A stretch of DNA of 22,620 bases from Desulfovibrio sp. UBA4079 (GCA_002382645.1 DFYP01000090.1:3420-26039), one strand, 5' to 3'. Shown: positions 1 through 7,926, counted from the first letter of the stretch. The notes: generated from the sequence alone by a model not told the origin. Made by a program: numbers and translations.

Positions 1-1
1 C

Positions 2-469
2 GAGGACATCCCGCTGCTGGCCGAATACTTCCTGGCCCGCTTCAGCCGAGATCTGGACATGCCCAGCCCGGGCCTGACCCCCGGGGCCGTGGAGGCCTTG
101 AGCGCGCACAACTGGCCGGGCAACGTCCGGGAGCTGGCCAACGCCCTGCACAAGGCCCTGATCTTCAGCCGGGGCGCGCCGCTCACCCCCGAGGACGTGC
201 TGGCCGTCACCGGCGGCCGCGCCGGGGGCGGGACCGCCGAGACCGGCGAGGGCCTGGCCGCCTTCATCCGCCGGACCCTCAGCGAGCAGGCCGGGGAGAA
301 CGCCTTTGACCAGCTCATGGACCACGTGGGCCGCCTGGTCATCCGCGAGGCCCTGGAGATCACCGGCGGCAACCGCACCCGCGCGGCCCGGCTCCTGGGC
401 CTGTCCCGGCCCACGCTCCTGGCGCGCATCGAGAAGTACGGGCTGAAAATCGGGGCCCAGGTGAGCTGA
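2..469 (+). CDS. Sigma-54-dependent transcriptional regulator, NtrC family (3' end only)
   Basis: This is the C-terminal 155 residues of an enhancer-binding protein that activates sigma-54 RNA polymerase; the N-terminus lies off the left edge. The visible part begins near the end of the AAA+ ATPase with EDIPLLAEYFL, the usual lead-in to the sensor-II region, and continues into WPGNVREL, the signature of this family. The last 45 or so residues form a Fis-type helix-turn-helix (EALEITGGNRTRAARLLGLS, then RPTLLARI). The input domain cannot be seen, so whether it is a phospho-receiver is unknown. Two consensus sigma-54 promoters lie immediately downstream, at 578-592 and 1102-1116, so it may control them; that link is an inference from position. 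The stop codon is TGA at 467-469. Confidence 0.93.
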   Translation, partial: EDIPLLAEYFLARFSRDLDMPSPGLTPGAVEALSAHNWPGNVRELANALHKALIFSRGAPLTPEDVLAVTGGRAGGGTAETGEGLAAFIRRTLSEQAGENAFDQLMDHVGRLVIREALEITGGNRTRAARLLGLSRPTLLARIEKYGLKIGAQVS

Positions 470-484
470 TCCCGGGCTTGACGA

Positions 485-505
485 AGTGTAAAAAAAGCTG
501 ACACC
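485..505 (+). promoter_or_regulatory. Candidate enhancer-binding-protein site, copy 1
   Basis: The core AAAAAAAGCTGACA at 490-503 recurs exactly at 991-1004, and the surrounding 21 bases match at 19 positions. In this copy the core is flanked by GTGT and ACAC, forming a spaced inverted repeat. It ends about 75 bases upstream of the -24 element at 578, a normal distance for an upstream activator site of a sigma-54 promoter. The role is inferred from the repeat and its position. Confidence 0.4.
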
Positions 506-577
506 CCAGGAAGCGGCGTCCTGCCTGCATCCTGACTTTTCTCCTTTCATTTCACAAGGGTAATCATCCGGGAACAA

Positions 578-592
578 TGGCACAGGCATTGC
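578..592 (+). promoter_or_regulatory. Sigma-54 (-24/-12) promoter of the small receiver gene
   Basis: TGGCACAGGCATTGC fits the sigma-54 consensus TGGCAC-N5-TTGC, with GG at 579-580 and GC at 591-592 separated by exactly ten bases. Transcription would start near 603, about 20 bases before the ATG at 623. A sigma-54 activator gene ends 109 bases upstream. Confidence 0.8.
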
Positions 593-622
593 CATGCCCC
601 GCCTGAGCGAGGTGCGCCGCGC

Positions 623-1045
623 ATGGACAAGAGGCCTTGTGTGCTCATCGTGGAGAAGAACCCCCGGGTCCGCGACTTCCTGGCCCGCGAACTGGCCGGG
701 GAGGACTTCTGCGCGCTCCTGGCCCGGGACCAGGACCATGCCGCCCTGCTGGTGCACAGCAACGGCCGGCCCGACGCCCTGGTCTGCGACGCCGAAAGCC
801 TGTCCGGCCAGGACCGGCGCTGGGCCGACGCGCTCTGCCCGGGCACGCCCGTGGTGGCCCTGGTCTATTCCGTGTCCGGCCCGGAGGATGACCCGGTCTG
901 CGCCACGGCCCTGGTGGAAAAGACCGGCGACCTCCGCCCCCTGGTCCAGGCCCTGCTCGGGGTCCTCAATCTGGACCAAACCGGGAGTGGAAAAAAAGCT
1001 GACAGCGGCACCCGGAACCCGGACCCGGACCAGTCCCAGGACTGA
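623..1045 (+). CDS. Small stand-alone receiver-like protein (degenerate response regulator domain)
   Basis: This 140-residue protein has the layout of a CheY-like receiver domain and no output domain. Strand 1 reads VLIVEKNP, so it keeps one acidic residue (E11) where most receivers have two. D56 in the LVCDAES segment is the likely phosphoacceptor equivalent, and K100 fits the conserved lysine. The Thr/Ser expected at the end of strand 4 is not evident, so phosphorylation is uncertain. The last 25 residues are a polar tail without recognisable structure. The ATG at 623 was chosen because GAGG lies at 609-612 and a sigma-54 promoter precedes it; a longer overlapping frame starting at 594 is incompatible with that promoter. 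It may relay or modulate signals for the adjacent sigma-54 regulator, but the function is unproven. Confidence 0.75.
   Translation: MDKRPCVLIVEKNPRVRDFLARELAGEDFCALLARDQDHAALLVHSNGRPDALVCDAESLSGQDRRWADALCPGTPVVALVYSVSGPEDDPVCATALVEKTGDLRPLVQALLGVLNLDQTGSGKKADSGTRNPDPDQSQD
986..1006 (+). promoter_or_regulatory. Candidate enhancer-binding-protein site, copy 2
   Basis: This is the second copy of the AAAAAAAGCTGACA core (991-1004). It lies inside the 3' end of the small receiver gene, where it encodes part of the polar tail. It sits about 100 bases upstream of the second sigma-54 promoter. The outer GTGT/ACAC symmetry of copy 1 is partly lost here (GTGG and ACAG). Confidence 0.4.
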
Positions 1046-1091
1046 GGATCAATCGCCAGCGATTCAAATGTGTTACAAAAACACGCCGGCT

Positions 1092-1109
1092 TTGTGCCTT
1101 CTGGCACAA
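1092..1109. repeat. Perfect inverted repeat overlapping the -24 element
   Basis: TTGTGCC at 1092-1098 and GGCACAA at 1103-1109 are perfect complements separated by TTCT. The right arm contains the GGCAC of the sigma-54 -24 element. It could be an operator that blocks polymerase, a small transcript hairpin, or chance. There is no T-tract to make it a terminator. Confidence 0.55.
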
Positions 1110-1116
1110 GTCTTGC
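1102..1116 (+). promoter_or_regulatory. Sigma-54 (-24/-12) promoter of the permease operon
   Basis: TGGCACAAGTCTTGC matches TGGCAC-N5-TTGC, with GG at 1103-1104 and GC at 1115-1116 separated by ten bases. Transcription would start near 1127, giving a leader of about 80 bases before the ATG at 1206. Confidence 0.82.
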
Positions 1117-1205
1117 GAAGAAGCGGTTCGGCGCATTCCAGGGGCAGGGGAGCCCCTGACAGCGATCAACATCCATATCGGACTTTGGCAAGGAGGAGGA
1201 AACCC

Positions 1206-2459
1206 ATGGGATTCGGCAGAGAACTTTTTGAATTCATGAAATCCGCCTCGGTGGCCCATGCCAAGTGGGACTACGAGGTCTCCATGTCTATTCTGAAGAG
1301 CCGCAAGAAGCTGCTCCTGCTTCTGCTCCTGGCCCTGCCCTGCGTGATCTTCAGCTTCGCCTTCGCCTCGGACTTCCTGGGCGGCAAAACGGCCTACGCC
1401 CCGGCCTTCTACACCAACACCATCTTCCTGGTGTCCATCGCGGTGGGCCTGGCCGCCGGCCTGATCACCGGCTGCATCGGCGCGGGCGGCGGCTTCATCA
1501 TCACCCCGGCGCTCATGGCCGCGGGCGTGAAGGGCATCCTGGCCGTGGGCACGGACCTCTTCCACATCTTCGCCAAGGCCATCATGGGCACCACGGTGCA
1601 CAAGAAGCTCGGCAACGTGTCCGGAAAACTGGCCCTGGCCTTCCTGGTGGGCTCCGGCGTGGGCACCTTCATCGGCGGCGCCATCAACAAGGGCCTGTAC
1701 AACAAGGACCCGCTGCTCTCCGAGCTGTTCATCAGCTCGATCTACGCGGTCCTGCTGGGCTTCCTGGGCTTCTACGCCCTGTACGATTTCATTAAGGCCA
1801 GCCGCAAGCCCGGCGGCGGCGGTGGCGACGCCCACGGCGGCAGCAGCGGCACCACGGCCCTGGCCGTGAAGCTCCAGAACGCCAAGATCCCGCCCATGAT
1901 CACCTTCGACGAGGACCTGGTCCCCGGCGGCCGGCAGATCTCCGGCTGGATCGTGGCGGCCGGCGGCGCCGTGGTCGGCATCCTGGCGGCCATCATGGGC
2001 GTGGGCGGCGGCTTCGTGACCTTCCCCATGTTCGTGTACATCTTCGGCGTGTCCTCCATGACCACGGTGGGCACCGACATCCTCCAGATCATCTTCACGG
2101 CCGGCCTGGCGGCCATCGCCCAGTACGCCATCTACGGCTTCGTCTTCTACACCCTGGCCATGGGCATGCTCCTGGGTTCGCTCCTGGGCATCCAGATCGG
2201 CGCGCTGACCACCAAGGTGGTCAAGGGCATCCACATCCGCGGCTTCTACGCCGTGTCGATCATCGCGGGCTTCATCAACCGCGCCGCCACCCTGCCCAAG
2301 AAGCTCGTGGAACTCGATGTCCTGACCATGTCCAAGGACCTGGTGGGCGGCATCGAATACGTGGGCAACATCGTCTTCTGGGTGGTGGTGGCCCTGTTTG
2401 GCATCTGGGTCTTCAGCAAGTTTTTCCTCAACATCGGCAAGCTGAGAGGGGAGGCCTAA
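1206..2459 (+). CDS. TauE/SafE (DUF81) family membrane permease
   Basis: This 417-residue integral membrane protein belongs to the TauE/SafE family, whose known members export sulfite, sulfoacetate and related organic or sulfur anions. A cytoplasmic N-terminus of about 35 residues precedes the first helix (LLLLLLLALPCVIFSF). Two homologous halves each carry the glycine-rich family signature: GAGGGFIITPAL in the first and GVGGGFVTFPMF in the second. A Gly/His-rich linker with KPGGGGGDAHGG separates them, and the protein is longer than typical 250-residue members. The ATG at 1206 has a strong AGGAGG ribosome site at 1191-1198. A long in-frame extension to 594 is rejected because it reads across the upstream gene. 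It is expressed from a sigma-54 promoter and is followed after 2 bases by a membrane protein that is probably its partner. The substrate cannot be read from the sequence; an anion linked to sulfur metabolism is a reasonable guess. Confidence 0.85.
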   Translation: MGFGRELFEFMKSASVAHAKWDYEVSMSILKSRKKLLLLLLLALPCVIFSFAFASDFLGGKTAYAPAFYTNTIFLVSIAVGLAAGLITGCIGAGGGFIITPALMAAGVKGILAVGTDLFHIFAKAIMGTTVHKKLGNVSGKLALAFLVGSGVGTFIGGAINKGLYNKDPLLSELFISSIYAVLLGFLGFYALYDFIKASRKPGGGGGDAHGGSSGTTALAVKLQNAKIPPMITFDEDLVPGGRQISGWIVAAGGAVVGILAAIMGVGGGFVTFPMFVYIFGVSSMTTVGTDILQIIFTAGLAAIAQYAIYGFVFYTLAMGMLLGSLLGIQIGALTTKVVKGIHIRGFYAVSIIAGFINRAATLPKKLVELDVLTMSKDLVGGIEYVGNIVFWVVVALFGIWVFSKFFLNIGKLRGEA

Positions 2460-2461
2460 CC

Positions 2462-3190
2462 ATGCTGCTGCGCAACAAAGCGAACTTCACGAAGGGGGTC
2501 CTCCTGCTGGGGTCCTTCGCGGTCATCTTCATCCTGATCCTCTCGCCGGTCTTCAAGGACAACAACGGCAAGGCCCAGACCGGCCTGGAATACGCCGACG
2601 ACCTGTTCAACAAGCTGTCCAAGGGCTCCTCCTACTTCCTGGACGAAGTGCAGGAAGGGGTGGACACCATCAAGGCCTCCAACGTGGACGTGAGCATCAA
2701 GCCCAAAAAGGCCGACCTGGTGCCGGTGATGGCGGCCCTGGCCTCCCAGGCCGGGCTCACGGCGACGGACAAGGGCAACGGCGAGCTGGCCCTGCAGGGC
2801 GCCCTGGCGCCCATGCTGGAAAAGATCATCGCGGACTCCGACGCGTTCTACAAGAATGACGGCGCCGCGGTGAAGGCCCGCTACAACCTGGACGAGAAGC
2901 AGGTCATGAAGGCCTGGTGGGAGATGCTCGCCGGGATGATCAAGCCCCTGCAGAAGCAGAAGCTCATCCGGGAAGCCCAGGTCCTCGACCTGGTCTCCAA
3001 GAAGGCCATTGAGCCGGCCTTCAACTTCTACGGCATCGAGGCCCAGAGCGTCCTGGACAAGGCCGGCGTGCTCACCGCCCTGCTGGTCTTCTACGTGATC
3101 TACACCATGTGGTACGGGTTCGCGATCTTCGAGATCTTCGACGGCATCGGCCTGTCCATGAAGAAGGCCAAGGCCAAGGAAGAAGTTTAG
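2462..3190 (+). CDS. Two-helix membrane protein of unknown function, partner of the permease
   Basis: I do not recognise this 242-residue protein. It has one hydrophobic helix near the N-terminus (about residues 13-30, GVLLLGSFAVIFILIL) and one near the C-terminus (about 203-225, VLTALLVFYVIYTMWYGF). Between them are about 170 mostly soluble residues, predicted helical and rich in Lys, Asp and Ala. The short lysine-rich C-terminal tail (KKAKAKEEV) should be cytoplasmic, which would put the central domain in the periplasm. The gene starts 2 bases after the permease stop and ends just before a terminator, so it is co-transcribed. It may be an accessory subunit of the permease, but no catalytic motif is visible. 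Confidence 0.75.
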   Translation: MLLRNKANFTKGVLLLGSFAVIFILILSPVFKDNNGKAQTGLEYADDLFNKLSKGSSYFLDEVQEGVDTIKASNVDVSIKPKKADLVPVMAALASQAGLTATDKGNGELALQGALAPMLEKIIADSDAFYKNDGAAVKARYNLDEKQVMKAWWEMLAGMIKPLQKQKLIREAQVLDLVSKKAIEPAFNFYGIEAQSVLDKAGVLTALLVFYVIYTMWYGFAIFEIFDGIGLSMKKAKAKEEV

Positions 3191-3219
3191 GCCCGGGCCG
3201 GTTTCACAGGTTATGACGC

Positions 3220-3258
3220 GGGCCGCCGGGATGAAGCCCGGCGGCCCGTTATTTTTTT
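3220..3258 (+). terminator. Rho-independent terminator of the permease operon
   Basis: An 11-bp perfect G+C stem (GGGCCGCCGGG at 3220-3230, CCCGGCGGCCC at 3237-3247) with loop ATGAAG is followed by a T-rich tract at 3249-3258. It lies 29 bases after the stop codon at 3190. Confidence 0.93.
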
Positions 3259-3370
3259 CACCCCAGAATGACCGGAACTGGCCGGAATTGCTTCCGTTTC
3301 AAAGAAACCGGGGCGGCCCCCCTCTTCTTTTCCAGGAAACAATGGTTTAAACCGTCCCTGGGAGTGGCGA

Positions 3371-6082
3371 ATGGAAGCAGGCCAACACAGAGAACAGGAT
3401 CCTCCCCTGCCGGGAAAACCCCCGGCCGGGAGCGCCCGGACATCCCCCGGACGCTTGGCGGACCTGCGCCTGCTGCTCCTGATCCTGGTGCTCCTGGCCC
3501 TCTGCCCCCTGCTGGCCCTGTCCCTGGGCAACGCCATCATGGAGCGCAGCGCCGCGGCCGAGGCGGCCTTCCAGAACGCCCTCAGCGCCATGCGCCTCAT
3601 CGCCCAGGCCCCGGAACAGGCCTCCCAGCACGCCGAACGGATGCTGGCGGTCCTGGCCCTGGCCCCGGAGATCCGCGCCCGCGACACCCGGGCCTGCGAC
3701 GAGATCTTCTCCGCCCTGCTCCAGAGCAACCCGGAATTCGCCGACATCCTGGCCATGACCCCCGAGGGCCTGGTCTTCAGCTCCGGCTCCCAGCAGGCCC
3801 AGGACATCCGGCGCCTCTATCTGCCCCTCCTGGTGGACCGCAATCCCGCTGCGGAGTTCGGCTGGGTCGGGACCCTGGACGGGCGCTCCATCCTCCTCTT
3901 CGCGCACCCCGTGAAGGACGCCCGGCAGGGGCCCGTGGCCCTGCTGGCCGTGGTCCTGGACCTCTCGGCCTATGGCCGGGCCTTTGAGAAGGCCAACCTG
4001 CCGCCGGGTTCGAGCCTGGCCATGGCCAAGTCCGACGGCACCCTGCTCTACCATTCCCGCGCGACCCTGGGCTGGAACATCGGGACCCTGGCCGGCGAGC
4101 AGTTCTCCCTGTTCCGGGACCTGCTCACCCGGGGCGAGGAGGCCAACGCCACGGGCACGGGCATGGACGGGGTGGAACGGCTCTATTCGGTGAAGCGCCT
4201 GCACATCGGCCGGGGCATGGACGACCTCTACGTGCGCGTGGGCATCCCCCTGCGGGCCATCTACGCCGACGTGGACCGCCGCCTCTGGCGCAACCTCCTG
4301 GGCCTCGGGGGCACCGGCGGCCTGGTCCTGCTGCTCACCTGGCTCTACGGCAACCGCTTCATCCTGAGCCGCGTGGCCCGGCTCATGGATGCCGCCCAGA
4401 GCATCCGCCAGGGCGACTTCACGGCCCGCAGCGGCCTGGCCCGGGACAAGGACCCCTTCGGCGAACTGGCCGCCTCCTTCGATTCCATGGCCGAGGCCCT
4501 GGCCCAACGCGAGGCGGAACGGCTGAGCCACATGGCGGTGCTCCGGGAGAAGGACGACCGCATCCAGGCCCTGTTCAACGCCACCACCGATTCCGTGATC
4601 CTGCTGGACCCCGACGGGATCATCCTGGCGGCCAACGAGATCGCGGCCCGCCGCCGCAAGGTCACGCCCCAGGAGATGGTCGGCACCCGGATCTTCGACT
4701 CCCTGCCCCTGGAGGTGGCCGAGACCCGGCGGATCAAGCTGGAGAAGACGGCCCGCACCGGCCAGCCCCACGTCTTCGACGAGGAGATGGGCGACCGGAT
4801 CTACCGTGTGCGGCTCTTCCCCGTGGCCGGTCCCGACGGCAAGACCACGCACCTGGCCAGCTTCTCCCGCGACATCACCGAACGCCGCCACGCCGAGCGC
4901 GAACTGGTCAAGGCCAAACGCCAGGCCGAGGCGGCCAACGAGGCCAAGACGCAGTTCCTGGCCAACATGAGCCACGAGCTGCGCACCCCCCTCAACGGCA
5001 TCCTGGGCATGGTCCAGATCCTCATGGACTCGGACCTGGACGCGGACCAGGCCCAGAGCCTGGAACTGGCCCGGCAGAGCGCCGACAACCTGCACAAGAT
5101 CGTGAACAACCTCCTGGAGATGGCCAGCATCGAGGCCGGAGACGTGGAGATCGTGAACCGTCCCTTCGATCTGGCGGAGGTCGTCGACCCCCTGGCGCGC
5201 ACCTTCAGCGTGCAGGCCCGGCTCAAGGGCCTGGATCTGCGCCTGAACATGGCCCCGGACCTGCCCGGCCAGGTGATCGGCGATCCCTTCCGGCTGCGCC
5301 AGGTGCTCACCAACCTTCTGGGCAACGCCCTGCGCTACACCCCGAAGGGAAGCGTGGAGGTGGAGCTGCGGACGGCCGAGGACCAGAGCGGCCTGGCGGA
5401 CAAGAACACGCTGCGCCTGTACGGCGCGGTGAGCGACACCGGCATCGGCATCCCCCTGGAGGCCCAGAAGCACATCTTCGAGAGCTTCGAGCTGGCCGAG
5501 CACTACCTGAACAAGCGCTACAGCGGCTCGGGCCTGGGCCTGTCCATCGCCCGTCAGATCGTCGAGCGCATGGGCGGCCACATCCGGGTCCAGAGCGCCC
5601 CGGGCCAGGGCAGCCGCTTCGAGTTCACGGCCCTGGTCAGCCTCCCCGGCCAGGGCCAGGACGCCCATCCCCATCCCCTCGCGGACCTGCGGCCCAAGCG
5701 CAAGCGCAACCTGCGCATCCTCCTGGCCGAGGACGAGCTGGTCAACCGCATGTTCGCCAGCCAGGTCCTGGGCCGCATGGACCACTCCGTCACCGCCGTG
5801 ACCAACGGCGAGGAGGTCCTCCAGGCCCTGGAGCGGGAGGCCTTCGACCTCATCCTCATGGACGTGCAGATGCCGGTCATGGACGGGATCAGCGCCACCA
5901 AGGCCATCCGCGACGGCCACAGCGCCTGCAAGACCCCGGGCATCCCGATCATCGCCCTCACCGCCTACGCCATGGAGAGCGACCGCGACCGCTTCCTCAA
6001 AGTCGGCATGGACGATTTCGTGGCCAAACCGTTCACCGTGGAGACCCTGAGCCAGGCCATCCACCGCGTCGCGCCCTCGTGA
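3371..6082 (+). CDS. Hybrid sensor histidine kinase (Cache, HAMP, PAS, HisKA, HATPase, receiver)
   Basis: This 903-residue membrane hybrid kinase carries its own receiver domain. A first membrane helix (about residues 32-53) and a second (about 310-326) enclose some 255 periplasmic residues that look like a double-Cache ligand sensor. A HAMP domain (about 327-380) follows, then a PAS domain (about 393-510). The HisKA domain has the phosphorylated H535 in SHELRTPLNG. The HATPase domain carries DTGIGIP and SGLGLSIARQ, and the C-terminal receiver (about 775-900) has D831 in LILMDVQMP and K886. The ATG at 3371 follows GGGAG. The gene has 180 bases of upstream intergenic DNA behind a terminator and is 71 bases from fdhD, so it may or may not share a transcript with it. 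The ligand and downstream target are unknown; a separate histidine phosphotransfer protein is expected but is not in the window. Confidence 0.93.
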   Translation: MEAGQHREQDPPLPGKPPAGSARTSPGRLADLRLLLLILVLLALCPLLALSLGNAIMERSAAAEAAFQNALSAMRLIAQAPEQASQHAERMLAVLALAPEIRARDTRACDEIFSALLQSNPEFADILAMTPEGLVFSSGSQQAQDIRRLYLPLLVDRNPAAEFGWVGTLDGRSILLFAHPVKDARQGPVALLAVVLDLSAYGRAFEKANLPPGSSLAMAKSDGTLLYHSRATLGWNIGTLAGEQFSLFRDLLTRGEEANATGTGMDGVERLYSVKRLHIGRGMDDLYVRVGIPLRAIYADVDRRLWRNLLGLGGTGGLVLLLTWLYGNRFILSRVARLMDAAQSIRQGDFTARSGLARDKDPFGELAASFDSMAEALAQREAERLSHMAVLREKDDRIQALFNATTDSVILLDPDGIILAANEIAARRRKVTPQEMVGTRIFDSLPLEVAETRRIKLEKTARTGQPHVFDEEMGDRIYRVRLFPVAGPDGKTTHLASFSRDITERRHAERELVKAKRQAEAANEAKTQFLANMSHELRTPLNGILGMVQILMDSDLDADQAQSLELARQSADNLHKIVNNLLEMASIEAGDVEIVNRPFDLAEVVDPLARTFSVQARLKGLDLRLNMAPDLPGQVIGDPFRLRQVLTNLLGNALRYTPKGSVEVELRTAEDQSGLADKNTLRLYGAVSDTGIGIPLEAQKHIFESFELAEHYLNKRYSGSGLGLSIARQIVERMGGHIRVQSAPGQGSRFEFTALVSLPGQGQDAHPHPLADLRPKRKRNLRILLAEDELVNRMFASQVLGRMDHSVTAVTNGEEVLQALEREAFDLILMDVQMPVMDGISATKAIRDGHSACKTPGIPIIALTAYAMESDRDRFLKVGMDDFVAKPFTVETLSQAIHRVAPS

Positions 6083-6153
6083 TCCTTTCGCCCATTGCCG
6101 AAAACGCTTCCTTTCCGTTATCCTCCTGAGACTGCACTGTGGAGGCGTTGCCC

Positions 6154-6981
6154 ATGATCGAAGCCTTTTCCTATGAAATCGAGGCGTTCGGACCGGACGG
6201 GATGACCCGGCAGCAGATCGAGGCCATCCGCGAGGTGCCCCTGACCATCCTGCTCAACGGCCGGGAGGTGGTCACCCTGCTCTGTACGGCCAAGCATCCG
6301 GAGTACCTGGCCGTGGGCTTCTGCAAGTCCGACGCCCTGCTCACCGACCCGGCCCAGCTCAAGGACCTGCGCGTGGAGGACGAGGGCAGCCGCATCCTGG
6401 CCCATGTGGAGACCAGCCACGACCCCTTCGAAAACCGCTCGATCCAGCGCTCGATCACCTCGGGCTGCGGCAAGGGCACCAACTTCGAGCGCAACGTGGC
6501 GACCATCTCCCGGCGGCGCATCGAGGCGCCCCTGAACGTGGCCCCGGAGCAGATCCTGGCCCTGGCCAAGGAGCTGCGCGCCCGCTCCACGCTCTACCGC
6601 CGGACCCGCGGCTGCCACAACGCCTCGCTGTGCGTCCCCGGCGAGATGCTCCTGTTCCGCGAGGACATCGGCCGGCACAACGCCATCGACATGATCGTAG
6701 GCCAGTGCTTTCTGGAGGGCATCGACACCCACGACAAGATGATCGTGTCCACGGGCCGGGTGGCCTCGGAGATCCTGCTCAAGACCGCGCGCATGGGCGT
6801 GCCGCTCCTGGCCTCCACGGCCGTGGCCACCAGCTTCTCCGTGGAGCTGGCCCGGCGCATCGGCATCACCCTGGTGGGCAACATCCAGGAGCAGGGATTC
6901 TGGATCTACAATGCCGCGGGCCGCATCATGGGAGCCTCCCCGGCCGGGGCCTCAACCTTGGTGCCAAAACAAGAGCAATAA
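6154..6981 (+). CDS. fdhD: Formate dehydrogenase accessory sulfurtransferase FdhD
   Basis: FdhD passes sulfur from a cysteine desulfurase to the molybdenum or tungsten bis-MGD cofactor, which formate dehydrogenase needs for activity; it acts in the cytoplasm. The 275-residue protein has the family landmarks: the loop ITSGCGKGT with C105 as the likely sulfur-carrying cysteine, FREDIGRHNAIDMIVG, and STGRVASEILLK. E. coli FdhD has a CxxC in this loop, whereas only one cysteine is present here. I chose the ATG at 6154 because GGAGG at 6141-6145 is ideally spaced; an upstream GTG at 6139 would overlap that ribosome site. It is the first formate dehydrogenase gene after the hybrid kinase and sits 66 bases before fdhE. 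Confidence 0.95.
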   Translation: MIEAFSYEIEAFGPDGMTRQQIEAIREVPLTILLNGREVVTLLCTAKHPEYLAVGFCKSDALLTDPAQLKDLRVEDEGSRILAHVETSHDPFENRSIQRSITSGCGKGTNFERNVATISRRRIEAPLNVAPEQILALAKELRARSTLYRRTRGCHNASLCVPGEMLLFREDIGRHNAIDMIVGQCFLEGIDTHDKMIVSTGRVASEILLKTARMGVPLLASTAVATSFSVELARRIGITLVGNIQEQGFWIYNAAGRIMGASPAGASTLVPKQEQ

Positions 6982-6989
6982 GACGATCA

Positions 6990-7018
6990 TTGTCTCCTCT
7001 TGCCCTTTTCCCCATAAT
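6990..7018 (+). promoter_or_regulatory. Candidate sigma-70 promoter for fdhE
   Basis: TTGTCT at 6990-6995 and CATAAT at 7013-7018 are separated by 17 bases, in an A+T-rich gap that stands out from the G+C-rich genes around it. Transcription would start about 20 bases before the ATG at 7048. The -35 match is only moderate. Confidence 0.4.
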
Positions 7019-7047
7019 AAAAAATTGAAGTACAAAACGAGGGAATC

Positions 7048-7926
7048 ATGCAGTCCGACACCGCCACTGTCCTGGAAAAAAAGTTGAGCCTTCTCGAGAG
7101 CAACACTTTCGTGTCCCCGGAACTCCTGGCCCTGGTTTCCCGGGTGGTCCGCCGTCAGGCCGAAGCCCAGGCCGAGGCCCAGGTGAGCGTGCCGGAGCGC
7201 GGCCTGCTGCCCCCGGCCGAGGAGAACCTCCAGGGCCGCCCCCTGCTGCCCCGGGCCGACTTCCCCGTGGACCGCGGCCAGGCGGGCAGACTGTTCGAGG
7301 AGTTCCTGGCCCTGTTCGAGGAGCTGGCCGGAAACCTGGGCGCGGCCGCCCAGACCGTGCGCCAGGCCATACAGGCCGGGGAACTGAACCTGGACGCGGC
7401 CTTTGCCGCGCTCCTGGCCGGCGACGACGCCCCTTTCCTGGCCTTTGCCGAGCGCACCCCGGACGCGCCGCTGACGCTCCATTTCCTGGCCCAGGCCGCG
7501 CTGACCCCGGGCGTAACCGCGGCCGCGGCCCAGCTGGCCGCGCACCTGGACCCGGACACCACCCGCATGCACGGCCACTGCCCGGTCTGCGGCAGCCTGC
7601 CCCTGATCACCACGCTCACCGGCAAGGAGGGCGCGCGCCAGGCCACCTGCTCCTTCTGCCGCACGGCCTACCGCATCCGCAGGCTGGCCTGCCCGTTCTG
7701 CGACCATGCCGAGCCCAAGGGCACCCGGGCCTTCAGCGTCAAGGAGATCCCCGGCTACCGCGTGGAGGTCTGCGACTCCTGCAAGTCCTACATCAAGACC
7801 ACCGACTTCCGGGAGCTGGACCTGCCCTCGGTGCCGGTGCTCGACGACCTGGAGTCCCTGCCCCTGGACATCCTGGCCCAGGACCAGGGCTTCAAGCGGC
7901 CCACCCTCTCGGCCTGGGGCTTCTGA
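7048..7926 (+). CDS. fdhE: Formate dehydrogenase accessory protein FdhE
   Basis: FdhE is a rubredoxin-like, iron-binding maturation protein needed for active formate dehydrogenase; it interacts with the catalytic subunit in the cytoplasm. This 292-residue protein has an N-terminal helical region rich in Ala and Gln, followed by the diagnostic C-terminal half. Four CxxC pairs are visible: C178/C181 (CPVCGS), C201/C204, C215/C218 and C242/C245 (CDSCKSYIKT). These match the metal-binding pairs of the family. The ATG at 7048 follows GAGGG at 7039-7043. The gene lies between fdhD and a transposase-like gene that begins 7 bases after its stop, with fdhA and fdhB further downstream. Confidence 0.93.
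   Translation: MQSDTATVLEKKLSLLESNTFVSPELLALVSRVVRRQAEAQAEAQVSVPERGLLPPAEENLQGRPLLPRADFPVDRGQAGRLFEEFLALFEELAGNLGAAAQTVRQAIQAGELNLDAAFAALLAGDDAPFLAFAERTPDAPLTLHFLAQAALTPGVTAAAAQLAAHLDPDTTRMHGHCPVCGSLPLITTLTGKEGARQATCSFCRTAYRIRRLACPFCDHAEPKGTRAFSVKEIPGYRVEVCDSCKSYIKTTDFRELDLPSVPVLDDLESLPLDILAQDQGFKRPTLSAWGF

Noticed and set aside
3279..3293. A possible sigma-54 promoter (TGGCCGGAATTGC) before the hybrid kinase.
   Set aside because: GG and GC are only eight bases apart instead of ten and the CAC of the -24 box is missing.
3347..6064. A 905-residue open frame on the - strand opposite the hybrid kinase gene.
   Set aside because: It is rich in His, Gly, Gln and Ala with no domain motif, and it mirrors the kinase frame, which has complete HisKA, HATPase and receiver motifs. 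High G+C content keeps the antisense frame open.
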